Source: JBCCXZ01 sp965228005 (lineage in GTDB: Bacteria; Planctomycetota; Planctomycetia; Pirellulales; Lacipirellulaceae). Taken from it: a stretch of 64,000 bases of DNA. Position numbers and translations under genes: made by a program. The stretch is taken from positions 558,001 to 622,000 of the forward strand of contig CBDDGV010000004.1 in the NCBI GenBank assembly GCA_965228005.1, given 5' to 3'. Of the stretch, positions 56,237 through 64,000 are shown in pieces (the stretch's first letter is position 1; the number at the start of each line of letters is the position of its first letter). Under the pieces are notes generated by a model that searched no databases, was not told where the DNA came from, and saw only the letters and a list, made by a program, of their open reading frames with translations.

Positions 56237-57343
56237 GTGGTGTTCTGTTTCTGCAGCAGCAGACCGTGCAAGAGGTCCCGCGGCGGGGTCACCCTGGTTG
56301 AACTGCTGGTCTCTACGTCGATAGCCGCATTGCTGTTTTCGCTACTGCTGCCCGCGTTGCAGGCCGCGCGCGAAACGGCCCGCAGCCTCGACTGCAAGAA
56401 CAACATCAAAGAGCTGGCGCTCGCCTGCCACTGCCACCACGACGTCCACGGACACTTCCCAACGGGGGGCTGGGGCTGGTACTGGGTCGGGGACGCCGAC
56501 CGCGGGTTCGGCAAGAACCAGCCGGGCGGGTGGATCTACAACCTGCTGCCCTACTTCGAGCAGTACGCTGTCTACGGGCAGTCGTCTGACGGCAACCCGA
56601 GTGTGTTGTCGGGCAAGCAACGCCGGGGTGCGGCGAAGGTGATCCAAACCCCGCTCAGCGTGATCAACTGCCCGTCGCGGAGGGAGAACCGGCTCTTCCC
56701 GCTGATCGCCAGCGAGGGCGACGGGCTGGGCTACTTCAACTCGATCGACCTCCACCAGGCGGGCCGGAGCGATTACGCCATCAACGCGGGGCACCTCTAC
56801 AACGAGTGGCCCAACAGGCAACTCGGTCAGGGGCCCGTCGACTACACCGACGCGGAGCGGTGGAACAAGATGGAGCTGTGGGGGGGCGAGCAGCGGGCCA
56901 TCTTCCGGTCCGTGGACGGCGATCTGGACATGACCGGGATCTCCTTCGAGCGGAGCACCGTGTCGGCGAAGGACGTCCTGGACGGCATGTCGCAGACCTA
57001 CCTCCTCGGTGAGAAGCACGTGCCGACCGACCACCGAGACACCGGCCTCGACTACGGCGACAACGAGACCTGGTGCACCGGGTTCAACAACGACAACTAC
57101 CGGAGAACTGGGAGGCTTTACGGAGGCCGAGTGATTGAGTCGACCCCGATCCCGGACCGTGCAGCGGACGTTCCGTTCTCGTGGGGCCGTTTTGGGTCCG
57201 CGCACGCTTCTTCTTGGAACGTCGCCTACTGCGACGGCAGCGTCCGGGGCGTATCTTTCGACATCGACTGGACCGTCCACCGCGACCAGGGCAACCGCAA
57301 CGACGAGCACGTCGCGTTGGATACGTTGTCCAACACCCGGTAG
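56237..57343 (+). CDS. DUF1559 pseudopilin-type protein (GTG start)
   Basis: A 368-residue protein with RGGVTLVELLVSTSIAALLF near residues 15-35, where prepilin cleavage would fall after the Gly before VTLVE, and the H-X9-DG motif HASSWNVAYCDG near the end. GGWGWYWVGDADRGFGKNQP is near-identical in pattern to GGWGHFWLGDPDRGAGKSQP of the DUF1559 protein encoded at 52351-53400, so the two are close paralogues on opposite sides of the sigma/FecR genes. An in-frame stop lies four codons before the GTG, so the start must be this GTG or the next one. Confidence 0.85.
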   Translation: MVFCFCSSRPCKRSRGGVTLVELLVSTSIAALLFSLLLPALQAARETARSLDCKNNIKELALACHCHHDVHGHFPTGGWGWYWVGDADRGFGKNQPGGWIYNLLPYFEQYAVYGQSSDGNPSVLSGKQRRGAAKVIQTPLSVINCPSRRENRLFPLIASEGDGLGYFNSIDLHQAGRSDYAINAGHLYNEWPNRQLGQGPVDYTDAERWNKMELWGGEQRAIFRSVDGDLDMTGISFERSTVSAKDVLDGMSQTYLLGEKHVPTDHRDTGLDYGDNETWCTGFNNDNYRRTGRLYGGRVIESTPIPDRAADVPFSWGRFGSAHASSWNVAYCDGSVRGVSFDIDWTVHRDQGNRNDEHVALDTLSNTR

Positions 57344-57455
57344 CCGGTGATCTCTAAAGCCCCTTGGCTGCTGGGCTTCGGAGGCGCAAGACCCCTTTCG
57401 CGGGTTGTCTACTAACTAAGACTGCACCTACCCCTTTGAACCCCGGTGCGCGATC

Positions 57456-57461
57456 TATAAT
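57456..57461 (+). promoter_or_regulatory. Perfect TATAAT six bases before a start codon
   Basis: TATAAT at 57456-57461 is followed by six bases and the ATG of an ECF sigma gene. TTGAAC at 57436-57441 is a possible -35 with a short 14-base spacer. A transcript from here would have no leader and no Shine-Dalgarno site. Confidence 0.45.
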
Positions 57462-57467
57462 GGTCGC

Positions 57468-58109
57468 ATGACCGGCGATTCACTGGACAGCGAAGAGTTG
57501 ATCGAAGCAGCCCTGTCGGGCAGCGAGGGGGCGCTCGCTGAGCTGTTCGATCAGAACCGCGACCGTTTGAGGAGGCTGCTCACGCTCCGGATGGACCCCC
57601 GCGTCCGCGCCCGGGTGAGCCCTTCCGACGTCTTGCAGGAGACCTTCCTCGAGCTCGCGCGGCGGCTCCCCAGGTACTCGGAGGAGCAGCAGCTCCCGTT
57701 CTTCCTCTGGCTCAGGGCCATCGCGGGCAACTGCCTCGCGCGGGCCCACCGCACGCACCTGGGCGCGGACATGCGCAACGCGGCTCGCGACGTCTCCCTG
57801 GCGGGCTCGAACGTGCCCGGGGTGAGCACGATGCTGTTGGCTTCGCATATCGCCGGGCACTTTACCTCCGTCGACCGCGGCGTGCTGCGTGCCGAGCTAC
57901 AGTTGAGGGTTCAGGAGGCGCTCAACAGCATGCCGGAGCGGGACCAGGAGATCCTCGCATTGCGGCATTTTGAGGAACTATCGACCGAGGAGTGTGCCTG
58001 CGTGCTGGGGCTGTCCCGCTCGGGCGTTCTCAAGAGGCACACCAGGGCCCTGCGCCGCCTACACGATACGATCTCGGACCACAGCGACTTCAAACTCTTC
58101 GGCGCTTGA
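57468..58109 (+). CDS. ECF sigma factor, planctomycete kinase-linked group
   Basis: A 213-residue sigma-70-family protein: region 2 around residues 25-100 (VSPSDVLQETFLELARRL, FFLWLRAIAGNCL), then a linker with VSLAGSNVPGVST, and region 4 around 140-195 (LNSMPERDQEILALRHFEE, then LSTEECACVLGLSRSGVLKRH). The long linker and DVLQET signature fit the planctomycete group that is linked to Ser/Thr kinases. The kinase gene starts 25 bases after the stop, so the two are one transcription unit. In this group phosphorylation of the sigma factor by the partner kinase has been proposed; that is an inference for this pair. Confidence 0.9.
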   Translation: MTGDSLDSEELIEAALSGSEGALAELFDQNRDRLRRLLTLRMDPRVRARVSPSDVLQETFLELARRLPRYSEEQQLPFFLWLRAIAGNCLARAHRTHLGADMRNAARDVSLAGSNVPGVSTMLLASHIAGHFTSVDRGVLRAELQLRVQEALNSMPERDQEILALRHFEELSTEECACVLGLSRSGVLKRHTRALRRLHDTISDHSDFKLFGA

Positions 58110-58134
58110 ACTGCGTCTACCGGGCAGGCCGTCT

Positions 58135-61100
58135 ATGCTTGACGAACCCTCTGATCTCGATCCGCTAGACGAAGCGATCGACGAGTTTCTGACTCTCCGG
58201 CAGTCGGGAGAGAACCTGACGATCTCCGAGTTCTGCACTCGCCACACAGACCTGCAAACAGAGCTCCGCGAGCTGCTGCCCACCCTCGTGATGCTGGAGG
58301 ACAGCAAGCCCGAGTCGGCCGAGTCTGAGGCGCCGCCCCCGGAGTTGATGGGTGACTTCTCACTCGAGGCCGAGCTCGGACGCGGCGGCATGGGGGTCGT
58401 CTACCGGGCCACCCAGCAGTCTCTGGGGCGGACGGTGGCCCTAAAGATCCTCTCCGGACGTTGGGCAACCGACGAGGTGGCCATGAAGAGGTTCCGCCGC
58501 GAGGCCCAGGCGGCGGCCAACCTGCACCACACGAACATCGTCCCGGTCTACGAGGTCGGAGAGTTCGATAGCCACTGCTACTACGCGATGCAGCTCATCG
58601 AAGGGACCAGCCTGGACAAACTCATTGCGGACCTGGCCGAGTCTTCGGAGTCGCGGAATCCGCGGTGGCGAGAGCTCCTGACCTCAGCATTCGAGGCCAG
58701 TTCCCTGCACATCCCTGTGAGGGAAGCGGCGAGTGATACTGCGGTGCGGCGGCCCGTGAGGGACTACTTCCGCGCGGTCGCTTACATCGGCGTTCAGGCG
58801 GCCGATGCGCTCGCCTATGCCCACGCCCGGGACATCATCCACCGCGACATCAAGCCGTCGAACCTGCTGTTCGACCAGCGGGGCGTCGTCTGGATCACCG
58901 ACTTCGGCCTGGCCAAGACCGACACCGACGCCATGACCCGCGACGGGGACGTGCTGGGGACGCTCTGCTACATGTCCCCCGAGCGGTTCCGTCAGCAGTG
59001 CGACGCCCGGGCCGACGTCTACGCCCTGGGGCAGACCCTGTACGAGCTCCTGACTTGTAAGCTGGCTTTCCCCACTAGCGACAGGCTGCAGCTCATCAAC
59101 TTGATCGCCGAAGTCGAGCCGAAGACACCGCGTGAGCACGACCCCAGCATCCCCCGTGACCTGGAGACCGTGGTCCTCAAGGCGATGGAGAAGGACCCCG
59201 AGGCCAGGTACCAATCCGCCGACGAGTTCTCGGCCGACTTGCGCCGCTTTATGGACGACTTGCCCGTCGAGGCGTCACGCATCACCCCCGTCGGGCGCGT
59301 GCTCCGGTGGGCGCGTCGCAACCAACTCGTTGCCGGTCTTGTCGCAGCGGTCGCCTGCTTGCTGCTGGCGGTGACTGCCGTGTCGACCTTCTCTGCCTCG
59401 AGCTATCGACGGCAGAGCGAGGAAATCCGCAGCATCTCTTCGGTCGCCCAAGACCGGCTCTCCGAGGTGCTCCGCCTCTCCGACGCGCATCATCTGAGGG
59501 ACCTGCTCCAACGCGAGAAGCAGCTCTGGCCGGCCGTTCCCGACAAGGTCCCGGCCATGCGGGCTTGGTTGGAAGAGGCGGAGGAGTTAGTGGACCGATT
59601 GCCCGACTACCGCGACAGCTTGGAGACCCTTCGCGGCCTGGCGGAGAACTCCCAGGAGGCGAGCAGCAACGACCCAATCGCAGCACGAGCGGCCGGGGAT
59701 GAGTTGAGGCTGCTGCTCACCGAGCGTGAGAAAGTCAGGCAGCAGCTCCAGCAATTCCCCGAGCAGAACGGCAAGGCCGGGTTTACAACCCTCCGTCGCT
59801 CGGCATCCAAGGAGTACACCCACCCCGCTCACACCGCGCACTACTTCCGGAAGCGGATTACACGTGGGGATATCGCAGACGGTACCCGGATGCGGCTAAA
59901 GCTGTGGGCCGACGACGGAGCGATTGTCTACGTCAATGGCGTTGAAGCTTACCGCTTCAACCTTCCAGAAGGCCAAGTGGCCCACAACTCGGTCTCGCTG
60001 CACGCCATGTTCAGCGACATCCGGACACAACCAAAGGAGCATGTGTTCGAGTCGCCGCTTTCGGCCGGAGAAAACCTGATCGCGGTCGAGGTCCACCAAT
60101 CGGATTACAACAGCAGCGACGCCTACTTCGACCTTGAGCTGACTGCAGACAACGAGCAACTCATCTCACGCGGCGCAGTGTGGGAGTACTTCGACCAGGG
60201 AACTCCCCCATCCGGTTGGAATCAACTCCAAGAGGCTGTCGCCGAATGGCCTTCTGGGGCCGCACCGTTGGGTTATGGTTTTCCGGAACCCCGTGGCCGG
60301 CTTCTGGAAATCGACCATCGGATTGCTGAACTGAAGGGTCAACAGAGTCCCAAGCCGAAGTGGGTCTTCGCAGACCCATCGGTGCAGTGGCAGCACGACT
60401 CGTTGACAGAAATGGTCCGTTGCGTCGAACAGCTGACCGAAGAAGGGTCGGCCCAGGGGGCATTGACGTCGGTCCGGAAGCGATTGGAATTCGCCTCGAC
60501 GATCGAACAACGATCAATACTCGATCACCAATCAGAATGGCGAGCGGCGTGCCGCAGCATCGCCGACCCTGCTGAGTGCCCGCAATACAACGGCTTGGAC
60601 ATCAAGCCCCAGGTAGGCCTTGTTCCCGTCGGCCGCGACCCCTGGTCGGGTCTCTGGGAGTTTGCCCACCTCGAAACAGGGAGCGTGCCCGAGCGGGCTG
60701 ACGGCAAGCTTCAGATTACGGAGCAATCGGGCCTGGTCTTTGTCCTGCTGCCGGGAGGGGCCTTTCGGATGGGCGCCCAACCGCCGCGGTTCGGGGCCCG
60801 CGTGCAACTGGTGGGCGGCAGGTGGGAGGCCGGCCCCATTCAGGACGATTCGGTGGCAAAGGTGCTCGGTGTACAGGAAGGAGATGGGATAGTCAGCATC
60901 CTTGGCTCCAAGGTCACGGGGCCCGAGGTCATCGGAGAGGCCCTCAAGTTCCAGGCGGCTGGGTCTGAGGTGGAGGTGGTCGTGATCCGCGGCGGCGTGG
61001 AGCAAACCCTCAGGGCCAGCTTGCCCTCCAACACCGATGCCTTCGCCGGGAACATCGAGCAGCCGATTCAAGAAGTGATCCTGGCGCCCTTCTTCCTCTC

Positions 61101-61734
61101 GAAGTACGAGATGACCCAGGGGCAGTGGCAGCGAGTGGCGGACGGCAACCCCTCTCTGTGGGAACCGGGCATCGTCTTCGGCGGGATACTGCACACGCTT
61201 CTTCACCCCGTAGAAAACGCCACTTGGACCGAGTTCTCGGACATCGTCGAACGGCGGCTGGGGCTTCTGCTCCCCACGGAGGCTCAATGGGAGTACGCCG
61301 CAAGGGCGGGCACCGACACGATGTGGTGGGTCGGCAACACTTCCCGAGACTTGGCCGGACAGGCCAATCTCGCAGACAAGACCGCCCAGAACTATCCAAA
61401 CTTCTCCGGGCTGTTGTTCGAGGAATGGCTCGAAGACGGCTACGTGCTGCACGCCCCCGTTGATCAGTTTGGGGGCAACCCGTTTGGAATCCACGGCACC
61501 GTCGGGAACGTCAGTGAGTGGTGCCGCGACCACTATTCCCAGCACCCCGACATCCTTCTGAGCGACGAGACAGGCCAGAAGATTCAGCTTTTTGATAATC
61601 GCCTGCGGGCAATACGGGGCGGCCACCACCAGAGCCTATCGCTCACCGGGCGGTCGTCTGCTCGTGTCGCCGGTCAAGCGACTTATCGGGCGGCCACGGT
61701 CGGGGTGAGGCCCGCAAGGGCGATCGACCGGTAG
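58135..61734 (+). CDS. Giant Ser/Thr protein kinase with TM, beta-sandwich, PDZ-in-FGE sensor
   Basis: A 1199-residue protein. Kinase: GRGGMGVVY (82-90), Lys104, HRDIKPSN (about 236), DFG (about 257); an insertion of some 50 residues lies before the HRD loop. One membrane helix at about 398-422 (NQLVAGLVAAVACLLLAVTA). Outside: a coiled region, a beta-sandwich with YFRKRI and WADDGAIVYVNGVEAYRF (about 560-700), and a formylglycine-generating-enzyme-like domain from LPGGAFRMG (about 875) to RAIRGGHHQ (near the end), including GNVSEWC. A PDZ-like segment (about 885-965; GVQEGDGIVSILGSKVTG) interrupts it. ATG 58135 is chosen; the open frame upstream overlaps the sigma gene. The kinase may relay an envelope signal to that sigma factor. 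Confidence 0.85.
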   Translation: MLDEPSDLDPLDEAIDEFLTLRQSGENLTISEFCTRHTDLQTELRELLPTLVMLEDSKPESAESEAPPPELMGDFSLEAELGRGGMGVVYRATQQSLGRTVALKILSGRWATDEVAMKRFRREAQAAANLHHTNIVPVYEVGEFDSHCYYAMQLIEGTSLDKLIADLAESSESRNPRWRELLTSAFEASSLHIPVREAASDTAVRRPVRDYFRAVAYIGVQAADALAYAHARDIIHRDIKPSNLLFDQRGVVWITDFGLAKTDTDAMTRDGDVLGTLCYMSPERFRQQCDARADVYALGQTLYELLTCKLAFPTSDRLQLINLIAEVEPKTPREHDPSIPRDLETVVLKAMEKDPEARYQSADEFSADLRRFMDDLPVEASRITPVGRVLRWARRNQLVAGLVAAVACLLLAVTAVSTFSASSYRRQSEEIRSISSVAQDRLSEVLRLSDAHHLRDLLQREKQLWPAVPDKVPAMRAWLEEAEELVDRLPDYRDSLETLRGLAENSQEASSNDPIAARAAGDELRLLLTEREKVRQQLQQFPEQNGKAGFTTLRRSASKEYTHPAHTAHYFRKRITRGDIADGTRMRLKLWADDGAIVYVNGVEAYRFNLPEGQVAHNSVSLHAMFSDIRTQPKEHVFESPLSAGENLIAVEVHQSDYNSSDAYFDLELTADNEQLISRGAVWEYFDQGTPPSGWNQLQEAVAEWPSGAAPLGYGFPEPRGRLLEIDHRIAELKGQQSPKPKWVFADPSVQWQHDSLTEMVRCVEQLTEEGSAQGALTSVRKRLEFASTIEQRSILDHQSEWRAACRSIADPAECPQYNGLDIKPQVGLVPVGRDPWSGLWEFAHLETGSVPERADGKLQITEQSGLVFVLLPGGAFRMGAQPPRFGARVQLVGGRWEAGPIQDDSVAKVLGVQEGDGIVSILGSKVTGPEVIGEALKFQAAGSEVEVVVIRGGVEQTLRASLPSNTDAFAGNIEQPIQEVILAPFFLSKYEMTQGQWQRVADGNPSLWEPGIVFGGILHTLLHPVENATWTEFSDIVERRLGLLLPTEAQWEYAARAGTDTMWWVGNTSRDLAGQANLADKTAQNYPNFSGLLFEEWLEDGYVLHAPVDQFGGNPFGIHGTVGNVSEWCRDHYSQHPDILLSDETGQKIQLFDNRLRAIRGGHHQSLSLTGRSSARVAGQATYRAATVGVRPARAIDR

Positions 61735-61833
61735 GCCCGCCAGCCGCTTTTTTCGGCGGATTCCGCCGATTTCTGACAGACATCGGCTCCAGATGTCCGC
61801 GCCGAGCCTGGCCGTGGCGGTTAGTAGATAGGC

Positions 61834-62307
61834 GTGTATCGACACGTGCGGTTTGTCGCAACGAAGGTTCTGGATTGGGCTCTCGATTTGAAGGAAGAAC
61901 GAAGAACACACGTACTGACCATTGTCAGCGGGCCCCAGCAGGGGCAGCGATTCCCCCTCAGCGGCCGCGGGCAGGTGGTCGTGGGGCGTGAAAGCACCGC
62001 CGACCTCGCCATCGTCGACCCGATGATGTCTCGGCGGCACTTCGAGATCGCCCCCCAAGGCGGGCGGCTTCAGATCCGAGACCTGGGCAGCCGGAACGGG
62101 ACGAAGGTCAACGACCGCACGATCACCGCCGCCACCGTCGCCGAGAGCGACGTCGTGTCGGCCGGGCTGACCGCTTTCCGCATCGACGTGGAAGAAGCCG
62201 CGCCCGAGGGCCCGCACAAGCGGGAGACTCCGGCGGTCGGCGAACCGCACGATATCGAGAACCAGCGGACGTGGCAGGTCCCCGAGGGCGAGCCTCCGCC
62301 GTTCTAG
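61834..62307 (+). CDS. FHA-domain protein
   Basis: A 157-residue protein with one forkhead-associated domain: VVVGRESTADLAIVDP near residue 48, MSRRHFEI near 65 and GSRNGTKVN near 84 are the phosphothreonine-binding loops (Arg, Ser-x-x-His, Asn-Gly). It lacks a membrane segment. It sits 99 bases after the kinase gene on the same strand and is a natural reader of its phosphorylation sites. The start is uncertain: the GTG at 61834 is used, and the first 25 residues before THVLTIVSGPQQG may not be translated. Confidence 0.85.
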   Translation: MYRHVRFVATKVLDWALDLKEERRTHVLTIVSGPQQGQRFPLSGRGQVVVGRESTADLAIVDPMMSRRHFEIAPQGGRLQIRDLGSRNGTKVNDRTITAATVAESDVVSAGLTAFRIDVEEAAPEGPHKRETPAVGEPHDIENQRTWQVPEGEPPPF

Positions 62308-62340
62308 GCCCTCGGAGGGATGGGCCGGTTTTCCCTTTTT
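62307..62340 (+). terminator. Probable rho-independent terminator after the FHA gene
   Basis: A GGCCC/GGGCC stem with a 10-base loop begins at the stop codon and is followed by a T-rich stretch (TTTTCCCTTTTT). The stem is short, so confidence is moderate. Confidence 0.5.
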
Positions 62341-63039
62341 GGCACGGATCGGCGAACACCCTCTTGGAGGACAGAAAGCCACGGTCCTCTGTGGCGGCCG
62401 GGGCGGAAGGGCCTGTGGGCTAGCGGCTTGCGGCACGCCGGGAAGTCGATCGACCCTCGGGTTTTGTCCCCACGGCTCTGCAGAAGTCGCTGGGCGGCGA
62501 CTTGCGTGGTAGGCGCAACCGGTTGTCGTCGCACACGTTGCGGGTCGGTGGGCCGAGCGGGCTCGGGGGTGTTCTGCACGCGACCCCTGCGCTTCCGCGG
62601 ACGGAAGGGGTCTCTCGCAGAAGCGCGGAGACGCAAAGAGGGCGCGGCCGCGGCCCTCTGGCTGAGAGCTAACCGCCAATCGCTAACGGCTCAGTTGTCA
62701 AAGAGCGGGCGCTGAATCGCAATTACCTGTATATCCGATTAGGTGGCCACTATCAATGAGAGGGAGTGGGAAAGGGGAGCGGGAGCGGCTGGAGGGCAAC
62801 GAGGGGGACGGGTTGCAGGAGGGCGAGTGCCGCTGGACGCTGATCGACGCAGATGAGCGTCCTTCACTTGCCGGGTTCTGAAGCGGTGCGTTGGGAATCG
62901 GCCTGTTCAGGTGCGACGCACTCGTCGATGCCGGCACACTCGATCTGCCAACATTCGTCGACGCCGCGCGTAGCCTTCTGGTGGTCTTCTGTTCGTGGGC
63001 AAGAGCAGCGCGCAGGGGAGGATGTGGTCGAGTGGTTGG

Positions 63040-63104
63040 GTGGCACTGGCATCTTGCCAGTGCAGCGTCGAGTTGGGTTCGCACTGGCGAGACGCCAGTG
63101 CCAC
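63040..63104. repeat. 65-bp double-hairpin repeat of a second family
   Basis: Arms 63040-63063 and 63081-63104 are reverse complements at 22 of 24 positions, and each arm is itself a palindrome (CACTGGC/GCCAGTG). The plan is the same as in the 72-bp family, two hairpins in opposite orientation, but the sequence differs. Only one copy is in the window. Confidence 0.75.
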
Positions 63105-63195
63105 ACCGCACCCGAGCCGCGGATTGCTGCGGCCTCGATCGACCGACGATTGTCGTCGCGCCGGCCTCTCGGCCGAAGACAGGATTGCACAACAA

Positions 63196-63272
63196 CCCAG
63201 GGCTGCGGCCCGCGCTTCGCTGCGCTCTCCCGTGCCTTGCCCTGGGCTAACAGCCGTGGCCCCTCCGGGGCC
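63196..63272. repeat. Inverted-repeat element with GGCCCC hairpin
   Basis: CCCAGGG (63196-63202) pairs with CCCTGGG (63240-63246), and a 6-bp GGCCCC/GGGGCC hairpin with a TCC loop follows at 63258-63272. It looks like an interspersed element remnant; no coding sense is seen. Confidence 0.5.
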
Positions 63273-63472
63273 CATTGGTTTGCGATGCGGGGCGTTCGGT
63301 GTGCGGTGACTTGCCGGATTGCTTCACGCGAGCGTGGGCATGGCATCTATGGAGAGGTCGGCTTGACGGCGGGCTTGATGGCGTACTATCGCAGCCGAAG
63401 GAGATGACATGAGTGAGTCTTCGTGCGGCTGTGAAGACAGTCGGCCCTATCATGAAGCCCAACATCCCGCCG

Positions 63473-64000
63473 TTAGCTGGGGTCCGGGTCGACGACTCGA
63501 ACCTCGTTGTCGACCTCGGTGCTCAGCCAGTCGTACGGGATCTCCGCCGCGGCCACGCCGCTGATGGCCACCTCTTCCAGAGTCAGCGGTTCCCCGCTGT
63601 TGATCGTGACTGAACGGCTCTGCACAGCCCTGTCTTTGGAGTAGGTGATCCGGAGCCTCCTGCCTTGAGCGGTCGCCTGCAGCTCGAAGGAGTCGAACGG
63701 TTGCCACAGGGCCGGTGCGATCCGCAGACGCTCCAGCCGCGGGTTGAAACCAAACGCCTCGCGGACGAGGAGCTTTAGCAGCACGTTGGAGCACCCGGTC
63801 TGCCAGTCGTTCATGCTCTGCCCGTCCAGGTCGAGCTGTGCGTTCTCGACGTAGGAGTTGGGCATCACGAAGGGAGAGTGGGTCAGGTTCTGGTGGTGGG
63901 CCGAGAAGGGGAGCACCTTGGCCAACTGCCGCCAGGCTTCTTCCGCCTCGCCCAAGCGGAACAACGCCGCGATCGCGAAGGTGGTCGCGTGCACGTAGAC
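63473..64000 (-). CDS. GH94-like glycoside phosphorylase / NdvB-type protein, C-terminal part (5' end outside window)
   Basis: The frame stays open to the window edge, so 175 or so C-terminal residues are seen. ATTFAIAALFRLGEAEEAWR, then MPNSYVENAQLDLDGQSMNDWQTGCSN (in pieces: MPNSYVEN, DGQSMNDWQTGCSN) and LRIAPALWQPFDSFEL match the end of the alpha/alpha barrel and the C-terminal beta domain of family 94 phosphorylases, such as cellobiose phosphorylase and cyclic beta-1,2-glucan NdvB. The catalytic Asp lies in the missing part. It reads towards the repeat-rich gap. A GH94 enzyme fits the beta-glucan theme of the 44-51 kb locus, but is separate from it. Confidence 0.72.
   Translation of the reverse strand, partial: VYVHATTFAIAALFRLGEAEEAWRQLAKVLPFSAHHQNLTHSPFVMPNSYVENAQLDLDGQSMNDWQTGCSNVLLKLLVREAFGFNPRLERLRIAPALWQPFDSFELQATAQGRRLRITYSKDRAVQSRSVTINSGEPLTLEEVAISGVAAAEIPYDWLSTEVDNEVRVVDPDPS

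Larger units (their letters stand above)
62308..63472. other. 1.2-kb gene-free region with interspersed repeats
   Basis: No ORF here resembles a protein family. The stretch holds a terminator-like hairpin at its left edge, a purine-rich block (about 62755-62830), a double-hairpin repeat (63040-63104) and a second inverted-repeat element (63196-63272). Peptides such as GVSPV arise where the repeat is translated and are a known source of false gene calls. It separates the sigma-kinase unit from the GH94-like gene. Confidence 0.7.

Noticed and set aside
62698..63195. 165-residue minus-strand frame in the gap, with GVSPV-type peptides
   Set aside because: It translates the hairpin repeat and purine-rich DNA. 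Such peptides are typical false calls on this repeat type.

Overview
The window is high-GC bacterial chromosome and reads as a planctomycete, probably Pirellulales-like. The signs are two DUF1559 pseudopilin-type proteins with the H-X9-DG tail, five secreted proteins with PEP-CTERM anchors (two of them with dockerin-type calcium repeats), planctomycete-type ECF sigma factors paired with a FecR/LamG protein or a very large Ser/Thr kinase, and a small EF-hand lipoprotein. I saw no phage, insertion sequence, rRNA, tRNA or CRISPR array. The Phylum call is an inference from these families.

Left part (1-8.1 kb): the end of an Lhr-type helicase gene, small conserved proteins, a PEP-CTERM protein, a beta-carbonic anhydrase, a Nei-type DNA glycosylase, a pteridine-reductase-like SDR, a membrane pyrophosphatase and a GYD protein. 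Three copies of a 72-bp double-hairpin repeat lie just upstream of three plus-strand genes here.

Core (8.2-43.6 kb): a carbon-storage and C3/C4 acyl-CoA region. A phasin and an SDR (minus) face PhaR and PccB-PccA (plus). Converging on them is a 16-gene minus-strand run of about 20 kb, in transcription order: thiolase PhaA, reductase PhaB, a short PhaE-like protein, PHA synthase PhaC, an ABC1 kinase, a transcarboxylase-5S-like subunit, a biotin carrier, methylmalonyl-CoA epimerase, both methylmalonyl-CoA mutase subunits, MeaB, an MmdA/12S-like carboxyltransferase, the gamma and beta subunits of a sodium-pumping decarboxylase, phosphotransacetylase and acetate kinase. BirA follows upstream, then pyruvate:ferredoxin oxidoreductase with a dihydroorotate-dehydrogenase-like partner, a second PHA synthase, a cNMP-binding protein and fructose-1,6-bisphosphatase. 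Together these genes can turn pyruvate into acetyl-CoA, store it as PHA or cash it in as acetate plus ATP, and interconvert propionyl-, methylmalonyl- and succinyl-CoA, with a possible link to a sodium gradient.

Right part (43.7-64 kb): a nucleotidyltransferase, then a secretory glycan locus with a GH17-like glucanase, a GH35-type galactosidase, three paralogous PEP-CTERM proteins, an EF-hand lipoprotein and a DUF1559 protein. An ECF sigma/FecR-LamG/DUF1559 set lies opposite. A second ECF sigma factor precedes a 1199-residue kinase that carries a PDZ domain inserted in its formylglycine-generating-enzyme-like domain, followed by an FHA protein. After a 1.2-kb repeat-bearing gap, the window ends inside a GH94-like gene.
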